From Pseudomonadota bacterium (GTDB taxonomy: Bacteria > Pseudomonadota > Gammaproteobacteria > Burkholderiales > Casimicrobiaceae), in NCBI GenBank assembly GCA_022709775.1, contig JAKLIE010000017.1, forward strand, positions 1-10,833: a stretch of DNA of 10,833 bases. Reading direction: 5' to 3'. Below, piece after piece: positions 5,611-10,833 of this stretch. Below the pieces are notes generated by a model that was given only the letters and a program-made list of their open reading frames with translations, made no database searches and had not been told where the DNA came from. Both the position numbers and the translations under genes were made by a program. Within the stretch, counting starts at the first letter, position 1, and the number at the start of each line of letters is the position of its first letter.

Positions 5611-8349
5611 TCATCCCGGTGCGAGCGAGCGTTCGCGCGCCGGTGCGAAGCGCGACCGGGCCGAGCGGAAGATCCCGCCGTCGCTGAGCTGTCGCGCCTC
5701 GGACGCGGTCGTGATGCCGATGGTCGTCTCCAGCAGGCGTTCGGATCCGGCACGGCGCGCGCGCACGCGAACCTTCGTCCCGGCAGCGAGCGCGGATTCC
5801 AGACCGTCGATGTCGATCGTCTCGGTCCCGTCGAGCCCCAGCTCGCGCCAGCCTTCGCCTGGTGCGAACGTGAGCGGGACGATGCCCATGCCGACGAGAT
5901 TAGCGCGGTGGATGCGCTCGAACGACGAGGCCAGCACGGCGCGCACGCCAAGGAGCGAGGGACCCTTTGCCGCCCAGTCGCGGCTGCTGCCGGTACCGTA
6001 CCGCGCGCCCGCGACGACGATCATGGGCACGCCCCGCGCGCGGTAGGCGCTGGCCGCTTCGTGGATCGGAACGACGTCGCCGTCGGGCAGAAGCCGCGTC
6101 CATCCGCCGACGCGATCGGGCGTGAGGAGATTGCGAAAGCGCGCGTGTGCGAACGTCGCGCGCCGCATCACCTCGGCGTTGCCGCGCCGGCCCACGTACG
6201 TGTTGAACTGCGCAGGCCCGACTCCGAGCCCTTCGAGGTAGCGTCCCGCGGCGCTATCGGCGGGAATCTCACCGCCGGGCGAGATGTGATCGGTGTTCAC
6301 TGCATCGCCCATCAGGCACAGGACGCGCGCACCCTCGATGCGGTCGGCGAACGCGTCCGCGTCGCGGTCGAAGAACGGCGGCCGAACGAGGTAGGTCGAC
6401 GCCGGGTCCCACGCGAACCGCTGCCCGGCCGGCGCGGCGAGGCGCTGCCACTGCGGCGGGCCGGCGTAGAGCGCCGCGTAGACCCCGTCGAAGAGCCGCG
6501 GGCCGAGCGCCCGCGCCGCGAGCGCCTCGACCTCGTCCGGATCGGGCGCGACGTCCGCGTAGAAGACCGGCCGGCCGCGCGCGTCGACGCCCAGCGGATC
6601 CCGGGCGAGATCGGCGTCGATGCGGCCGGCGATCGCGTACGCGACCACCAGGTGCGGTGCGCCGAGGTACGCGGCACGCACCAGGCGGTGGATTCGCCCC
6701 TCGAAGTTTCGGTTGCCCGAGAGCACGGCCACCGCCACGAGACCGTGGCGCTCGACCGCCTCGGCGACACCCGCGTCCAGCGGACCGGACTTGCCGCCAC
6801 AGGTCGTGCATCCGTAGCCCACGACCGAAAACCCGAGAGCCTCGAGCGGCTCGAGCAGGTTGAGATCGGCCAGGTAGCGAGGGACGGTTCGCGATCCGGG
6901 TGCGAACGACGTCTTGACCCACGGCGCCGGCGACAGCCCGCGCGCGTGCGCGTTTCGCGCCAGGAGCCCCGCCGCGATCACCGAAGCGGGGTTCGACGTG
7001 TTCGTGCACGACGTGATCGCGGCGATCGCGACGAAGCCGTGCGAGAGCCTCGCGGAACTGCCGCCCACCGTGCATTCGACGCCGGCCGCCTCCGCCGCGG
7101 CGAATCCGTCGTCGGCGACCGGACGCGCGAGCGCGGCGGCGAAGCTCGCCGCGACGTCGCGCAGCCCGACGCGGGACTCGGGCCGCCGCGGGCCCGCCAT
7201 CGCCGGATCGATCTCCGACAGGTCGACCTCGATCGTCGCGTCGTAGTCGGGCAACGGATCGCCCGGCTCGCGGAAGAGTCGAAGCGCACGGGCGACCGCC
7301 TCGGTGCGCAGGACGTCGCCCTCGGAACGCCCGGTCGCGCGCAGGAACGCGAGCGTCTCGCCGTCGACCGGAAAGTACCCCATCGTCGCACCGTACTCGG
7401 GCGCCATGTTGGCGATCGTCGCGCGATCGGGAGCCGCGAGCGCGCTCGCACCGTCGCCGACGAATTCGACGAACGCGCCGACCGGCGCTCCACGGCGAAG
7501 CAGCTCGGTGATGGCCAGCGCAAGGTCGGCCGCCAGAACGCCGGGCTGCGGCCGCCCCCGCAGCCGAACGCCGACGCAGGACGGCTTCGGCACCACGAGC
7601 GGGTCGCCGAGCAGGACAGTCTCGGCCTCGATGCCCCCCACGCCCCAGCCGATCACGCCGATGCCGTTGACCATCGGCGTGTGCGAATCGGTCCCGATGA
7701 CGAGCTCGGCGCCCGCGGTCGCCTCGTCGAAGCGCGCGTCGAGCGCGACCGGACACGCCAGCCTCTCGACCTGGATCTGGTGGATGATCCCCGTTCCCGG
7801 CGGCACGATGCGGATGCCCTCGAACGCCTGCTGCGCCCATTTGAGGAACCGGTAGCGCTCGCCGTTGCGTTCGAACTCGCGGTCGAGGTTGCGCGCGAGC
7901 GCCTCGGGAACGCCGGCGACGTCGACCTGCACCGAGTGATCGACGACGAGATGCGCCGGCACCGCGAAGGTCACGCTCGCCGGCTCTCCCCCGGATTGCG
8001 CCACGACGTCGCGCAGTGCCGCCAGATCGGCCAGCACGGGGATCCCGCTCGAGTCGGGCATGACGAGCCGCGATACGGCGAGCGGTAGCGCCATTCCCGC
8101 CGGCGCGGTGCGCCAGTCGAGCGCTGTCTCCAGCCGCTCCGGCTCGCACTGTTTGCATGCGACCTGGCGGACCAGGTTCTCGAGAATCGCGCGCGCGACG
8201 TAGGGCACCCGGGCAATGTCGAGCCCTCGCTCCGAGAGCATGCCGGCAACGTCGGCGACGCGAAGCTCCTCGCCCGCCGCAACGACCCGCGCGAAGCGGC
8301 CGGCTCGCATTTGCACACCCGCGTCGGACGACGTCGTCCCGCCGCTCAC
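5611..8349 (-). CDS. Aconitase family hydro-lyase, AcnA/IRP type, divergent
   Basis: This 912-residue protein has the full AcnA/IRP layout, close to the usual 890 or so residues. It should bind one [4Fe-4S] cluster and interconvert hydroxy-acid isomers through an alkene. Cluster ligands are C448 (ITSCTN), C514 and C517 (GYGCTTC). Other signatures are RFLKWAQQAF (167-176), PPGTGIIHQ (183-191), TDSHTPMVNGIGVIGWGVGG (220-239), APEYGATMGYFPVD (316-329), GNRNFEGR (545-552), GDAVNTDHISPGG (681-693), and YGTGSSRDWAAKGP (784-797) with the likely catalytic S788 and R790. It departs from ordinary AcnA after the cysteines (GGKSG where IGNSG is usual) and at NTYVGRRGN (usually NSYGSRRGN), so it may be a paralogue with another substrate. 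The GTG at 8349 has GGGAG eight bases upstream; a later ATG at residue 14 is less well placed. It lies 51 bases after the GlcG-like gene and 13 before the large subunit. Confidence 0.93.
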   Translation of the reverse strand: MSGGTTSSDAGVQMRAGRFARVVAAGEELRVADVAGMLSERGLDIARVPYVARAILENLVRQVACKQCEPERLETALDWRTAPAGMALPLAVSRLVMPDSSGIPVLADLAALRDVVAQSGGEPASVTFAVPAHLVVDHSVQVDVAGVPEALARNLDREFERNGERYRFLKWAQQAFEGIRIVPPGTGIIHQIQVERLACPVALDARFDEATAGAELVIGTDSHTPMVNGIGVIGWGVGGIEAETVLLGDPLVVPKPSCVGVRLRGRPQPGVLAADLALAITELLRRGAPVGAFVEFVGDGASALAAPDRATIANMAPEYGATMGYFPVDGETLAFLRATGRSEGDVLRTEAVARALRLFREPGDPLPDYDATIEVDLSEIDPAMAGPRRPESRVGLRDVAASFAAALARPVADDGFAAAEAAGVECTVGGSSARLSHGFVAIAAITSCTNTSNPASVIAAGLLARNAHARGLSPAPWVKTSFAPGSRTVPRYLADLNLLEPLEALGFSVVGYGCTTCGGKSGPLDAGVAEAVERHGLVAVAVLSGNRNFEGRIHRLVRAAYLGAPHLVVAYAIAGRIDADLARDPLGVDARGRPVFYADVAPDPDEVEALAARALGPRLFDGVYAALYAGPPQWQRLAAPAGQRFAWDPASTYLVRPPFFDRDADAFADRIEGARVLCLMGDAVNTDHISPGGEIPADSAAGRYLEGLGVGPAQFNTYVGRRGNAEVMRRATFAHARFRNLLTPDRVGGWTRLLPDGDVVPIHEAASAYRARGVPMIVVAGARYGTGSSRDWAAKGPSLLGVRAVLASSFERIHRANLVGMGIVPLTFAPGEGWRELGLDGTETIDIDGLESALAAGTKVRVRARRAGSERLLETTIGITTASEARQLSDGGIFRSARSRFAPARERSLAPG

Positions 8350-8357
8350 GGCGCTCG

Positions 8358-8363
8358 CTCCCT
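8358..8363 (-). promoter_or_regulatory. Ribosome binding site of the aconitase gene
   Basis: The coding strand reads AGGGAG, eight bases before the GTG at 8349, and supports this non-ATG start. Confidence 0.6.
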
Positions 8364-8400
8364 GGCACGGGCGACTCGCGATGCGGGCGTCGCTGGCACC

Positions 8401-8829
8401 TCAGCCCTTCTGCGTCGCCATGAACGCGGCGATGCCGGCCTCGCCGACCGCGTGGTCCTCGTCGGCCGCGCCCGAGCTGATGCCGACCGCACCGACGATC
8501 TGGCCATCGACGATGACGGGAATGCCCCCCCCCAGGATCGTGAAGCGGCCCTGGAACTGCGTGTGAAGGCCGAACGCGGCGCCGCCCGCGCCCGCGACGG
8601 TCTTGTAGTCGCGCGTCGCGCGCCCGCCGCCGGACGAGGTGAATGCCTTGTTGATCGCGATCTCGACCGACGAGAACTTCGCGCCGTCCATGCGCCGGAA
8701 CGCGATCAGGTGGCCGCCCTCGTCGACGACTGCCATGTCCTTCGGGGTGCCCACTTCGACGGCTTTCTTCTGACAGGCATCGAGGATGAGTTGGGCGTCG
8801 GCGAGGCTCAGGCGCTTCAGGGTCAGCAC
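8401..8829 (-). CDS. GlcG/HbpS family (DUF336) protein
   Basis: This is a 142-residue single-domain protein of the GlcG/HbpS group. Family signatures are VVDEGGHLIAFRRMDGA at about 34-50, AINKAFTSS at 58-66, and GGGIPVIVDGQIVGAVGISSG at 100-120, followed by ED and VGEAG. Some members bind haem (HbpS of Streptomyces) and some sit in glycolate or aromatic catabolic operons (GlcG), but no enzyme activity is established for most. No signal peptide is visible, so it should be cytoplasmic. The start is a GTG at 8829 with GGAGA seven bases before it. It lies between the DRE-TIM enzyme gene (52-base gap) and the aconitase gene (51-base gap), so it is probably cotranscribed. Its role here is unknown; cofactor binding or protection of a sensitive enzyme are guesses. 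Confidence 0.92.
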   Translation of the reverse strand: MLTLKRLSLADAQLILDACQKKAVEVGTPKDMAVVDEGGHLIAFRRMDGAKFSSVEIAINKAFTSSGGGRATRDYKTVAGAGGAAFGLHTQFQGRFTILGGGIPVIVDGQIVGAVGISSGAADEDHAVGEAGIAAFMATQKG

Positions 8830-8881
8830 GTCGGGTTCTCCGGGGAAGGACGAAAGGGAAGGTTTCGTGGGACGCGCGCCG

Positions 8882-10081
8882 TCAAGCGGCCGACTTCAAT
8901 CGCTCGAGCATCGCGAGGAGCTGGTCGTCTCCGATCGGGGCGCTCTGTCTCTCGGCGGTCGCCCGGACCTCGGCGGCGAGCGCGTCGACCAGCGCGTCGT
9001 CGTCGACGTTCAAGCCCAGCTGGCGGAGACGCGCGCCCACCGCGCTGTGACCGGAGAGGCGCCCGAGCCCGATGTGCCGGCTGTTGCCGAAGGTCTCGGG
9101 CGGGACCGACTCGTAAGCGGAAGGCCCGAGCGAAACGCCCATCACGTGCGCGTCGAGCTTGTGCGCGAACGCGTGGCTGCCGACGATCGCCTTGTGCGGC
9201 GGGACGTCGATCCGCGACACCGATGCGACGAGCGAGGCGAGCGCGCTCATGCGCTCGAGCTTCGCGCCCGTGGGCACGCCGTAGAGCACCTCGAGGCTTG
9301 CCGCCAGTTCCTCGAGCGGCGCATTGCCGGCACGCTCGCCAACGCCGAGCACGGTGCCGTCGAGGATCGTCGCGCCCGCCTCCGCTGCCGCGAGGGTGTT
9401 CGCGAGCGCGAGCCCAAAATCGTCGTGAAAATGAACCTGCACCGGCACGCCCGCGACGGCCACCGCACGGCGAACGAGAAACGCCGTCGCGCGCGGATGG
9501 AGCGCGCCGACGGTGTCGGCGACCGTCACGCGCTTCGCGCCCGCCGCGACGACGGCCTTGTAGACGGATTCGAGGAAACCCAGGTCGGCTCGCCCGGTGT
9601 CGGTCGGCGCGAAGCGAACGTTCGGTGCGCGCGAGCACGCGTAGTCGACCGCCTCGACGGCGCGCACGAGCATCTGCGCCCGCGTGACCTTCTGAACGAT
9701 CGACAGCCTAAGGTCGGACACGGGATAGATCAGGTCGATCCAGTCGGCGCCCGAGTCGACGGCGCGATCGATCTGATCGCGCCAGTCCTTCTGGAACACC
9801 TGCGTGACCGCCTCGACCGTCCACGACGGGAACCGCTTGCGGATCTCGACGATCGTCCTGAAGTCGGTCTCGGATCGCCCGGGATAGCCCGCCTGGACTT
9901 GCGCGATGCCGGCATCGTGCAGCGCTTCGGCGATGCGCAGGCGTGCATCGAGCCCGAAGTTGACCTCGCTCGCCTGCTCGCCTTCGCGCAGCGTGCAGTC
10001 GTTGAGGATGACCCGCGGCGCGAACGACTGCTCGCCGCGCACGGCCGGGTCGGTGTTGATCGCGCTCACCGCGGACTTCAT
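8882..10081 (-). CDS. DRE-TIM metallolyase family enzyme, homocitrate synthase / 2-isopropylmalate synthase type
   Basis: This 399-residue protein has a TIM-barrel catalytic domain. It opens with NDCTLREGEQ (27-36), the DRE motif region that supplies the metal aspartate (D28) and catalytic Arg/Glu. VHFHDDFGLALANT (216-229) gives the metal histidines H217 and H219, and GVGERAGNAPLEE (246-258) is the usual glycine-rich turn. The C-terminal part, PPHKAIVGSHAFAHKLDAHV (294-313) and RLSGHSAVG, matches homocitrate synthase (NifV) and isopropylmalate synthase subdomains. That makes a Claisen-type synthase joining an acyl-CoA to a 2-oxo acid more likely than an HMG-CoA lyase. No LeuA regulatory domain is present. 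The ATG at 10081 has GGGAGG six bases upstream. An in-frame ATG at 10111, overlapping the dehydrogenase stop, would add ten residues. An aconitase homologue two genes downstream suggests their reactions follow each other, as in chain elongation. The substrate is unknown. Confidence 0.88.
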   Translation of the reverse strand: MKSAVSAINTDPAVRGEQSFAPRVILNDCTLREGEQASEVNFGLDARLRIAEALHDAGIAQVQAGYPGRSETDFRTIVEIRKRFPSWTVEAVTQVFQKDWRDQIDRAVDSGADWIDLIYPVSDLRLSIVQKVTRAQMLVRAVEAVDYACSRAPNVRFAPTDTGRADLGFLESVYKAVVAAGAKRVTVADTVGALHPRATAFLVRRAVAVAGVPVQVHFHDDFGLALANTLAAAEAGATILDGTVLGVGERAGNAPLEELAASLEVLYGVPTGAKLERMSALASLVASVSRIDVPPHKAIVGSHAFAHKLDAHVMGVSLGPSAYESVPPETFGNSRHIGLGRLSGHSAVGARLRQLGLNVDDDALVDALAAEVRATAERQSAPIGDDQLLAMLERLKSAA

Positions 10082-10086
10082 CGCCA

Positions 10087-10093
10087 ACCTCCC
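10087..10093 (-). promoter_or_regulatory. Ribosome binding site of the DRE-TIM enzyme gene
   Basis: The coding strand reads GGGAGGT, with the GGGAGG core six bases before the ATG at 10081. It favours this start over the in-frame ATG at 10111, which overlaps the stop codon of the dehydrogenase gene. Confidence 0.7.
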
Positions 10094-10107
10094 GTTCGCA
10101 GCATGCG

Positions 10108-10833
10108 TCATGGCAGCGAGATGCCGCCATCGACGGCCCAGGTCTGGCCGGTCACGAACGCGGTCCTGTTCGACGCGAGCAGCACGACGGCGTTCGCCAC
10201 GTCCTCGGCCGTCGCGATGCGCCCGAGCGGAATCGCCGCCTTCTTGCCCTGCTCGTAGGCCGGGTCGCGGAACAGGTCCGCGGTCATCGCAGATCGCACC
10301 GCGGTCGGCGCTACCGCGTTCACGCGCACCTTCGGCGCGAGCTCGAGCGCGAGGACCCGCGTGAAGTGGATCAGCGCGGCCTTCGAGACGCCGTAGGCCG
10401 CACCGGTCTTCGCCGCCACGATCCCGTTGATGCTTGCGATGTTGACGATCGCACCGCCACGCGACTTCATCTCCGCGCCGAATGCCTGGCAGGTGCGCCA
10501 GCAGCCGCCGACGTTGACGTCGAGGATCTCCGCCAGCGCCTCGTCGGTGCAGTCCATCGCGCCCGCGCGGATCTGCAGCCCGTGCGAGTTGACGAGAATG
10601 TCGACCGGGCCGTCCTTCGCAACCTCGGCCGACGCCTTCGCGATCGAGTCGCGCGAACGCACGTCGGCGACGACCGGGCGGACACCCGGCATCGGCTCGG
10701 CGGGCACAAGGCGGTCGAGCGACCACACGCTCACGCCCTGCTGCGCGAGCATCCGGCAGATCGCGGCGCCTATCGCCCCCGAGCCGCCGGTCACGACGGC
10801 GCGCGAGCCGGCGAGTCCGAGGTCGAAGCCTCG
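10108..10833 (-). CDS. Short-chain dehydrogenase/reductase (SDR), classical type, 5' end cut by window edge
   Basis: 241 codons are visible and probably only a few N-terminal residues are missing, since the sequence entering the window (RGFDLGLAGSRAVVTGG) is already near the normal start of a classical SDR of about 250 residues. It should catalyse NAD(P)-dependent interconversion of an alcohol and a ketone. Seen are the nucleotide motif TGGSGAIG, an Asp after the second strand (SLDRL) that favours NAD(H), ADV, the catalytic serine in NIASINGI, and YGVSK with the Tyr and Lys. The C-terminus has the usual FVTGQTWAVDGG. The central NNAG motif reads NSHG, a mild departure. Its TGA overlaps an ATG in frame with the next gene (ATGA), so the two are coupled. 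Phloroglucinol reductases are also SDRs, which is interesting beside a transhydroxylase, but nothing here identifies the substrate. Confidence 0.93.
   Translation of the reverse strand, partial: RGFDLGLAGSRAVVTGGSGAIGAAICRMLAQQGVSVWSLDRLVPAEPMPGVRPVVADVRSRDSIAKASAEVAKDGPVDILVNSHGLQIRAGAMDCTDEALAEILDVNVGGCWRTCQAFGAEMKSRGGAIVNIASINGIVAAKTGAAYGVSKAALIHFTRVLALELAPKVRVNAVAPTAVRSAMTADLFRDPAYEQGKKAAIPLGRIATAEDVANAVVLLASNRTAFVTGQTWAVDGGISLP

Noticed and set aside
2646..5951. Longer form of the molybdenum subunit beginning inside the aconitase gene
   Set aside because: The added 118 residues are an out-of-frame reading of the aconitase C-terminus, and the ATG at 5597 has a good ribosome binding site.
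5596..8088. Long open frame of 830 codons on the plus strand, opposite the aconitase gene
   Set aside because: It is antisense to a gene with unmistakable aconitase motifs. Its translation is rich in Arg, Asp and Val with no recognisable domain, as expected for a shadow frame in high-G+C DNA.
8882..10081. Plain HMG-CoA lyase
   Set aside because: The protein is about 100 residues longer than HMG-CoA lyase and has the PPHKAIVG...H and SGHSA features of the synthase C-terminal subdomains.
8786..10258. Plus-strand open frame of 490 codons opposite the GlcG-like, DRE-TIM and SDR genes
   Set aside because: It crosses three real genes on the other strand and shows no family motif.

Overview
The window is about two-thirds G+C. 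It carries eight genes, all on the minus strand and packed so tightly that they probably form one transcript, read from the right edge to the left. Both end genes are cut by the window. The Bug/TctC-type periplasmic binding protein with no transporter beside it, the base composition and the G/C-rich intergenic hairpin repeat all suggest a betaproteobacterium of the Burkholderiales type. No marker gene in the window proves this.

In transcription order the genes are: a short-chain dehydrogenase/reductase (10833 to 10108, partial); a DRE-TIM family enzyme of the homocitrate/isopropylmalate synthase type (10081 to 8882); a small GlcG/HbpS-family protein (8829 to 8401); an AcnA/IRP-type aconitase family hydro-lyase (8349 to 5611); the molybdenum large subunit (5597 to 2646) and iron-sulfur small subunit (2383 to 1532) of a pyrogallol-phloroglucinol transhydroxylase / resorcinol hydroxylase type enzyme; a secreted Bug/TctC binding protein (1466 to 495); and the N-terminal part of a zinc-free MDR family NADP-dependent oxidoreductase (453 to 1). 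Between the two molybdoenzyme subunit genes lies a 262-bp G/C-rich stretch made of two head-to-tail copies of a hairpin repeat.

The best reading is a catabolic operon. The Bug protein would capture an organic acid or aromatic compound. The molybdoenzyme would move or add a hydroxyl group on a polyhydroxylated ring. The dehydrogenases would reduce or oxidise intermediates. The synthase/lyase and aconitase homologues would handle a branched hydroxy tri- or dicarboxylate. The substrate is not known from sequence, and the combination does not match any pathway I know.

The points most worth a second look are four. The large subunit has an extra N-terminal domain of about 130 residues resembling an SCP-2 fold. 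The small subunit has lost a CxxC pair expected for its third iron-sulfur cluster. The tandem repeat keeps an 89-codon frame open between the subunits, with ATGA overlaps at both ends, and supplies the small subunit's ribosome binding site. Finally, a condensation/isomerisation pair (DRE-TIM enzyme plus aconitase) sits in the same unit as a transhydroxylase. No RNA gene, CRISPR array, transposase or clear terminator was seen.
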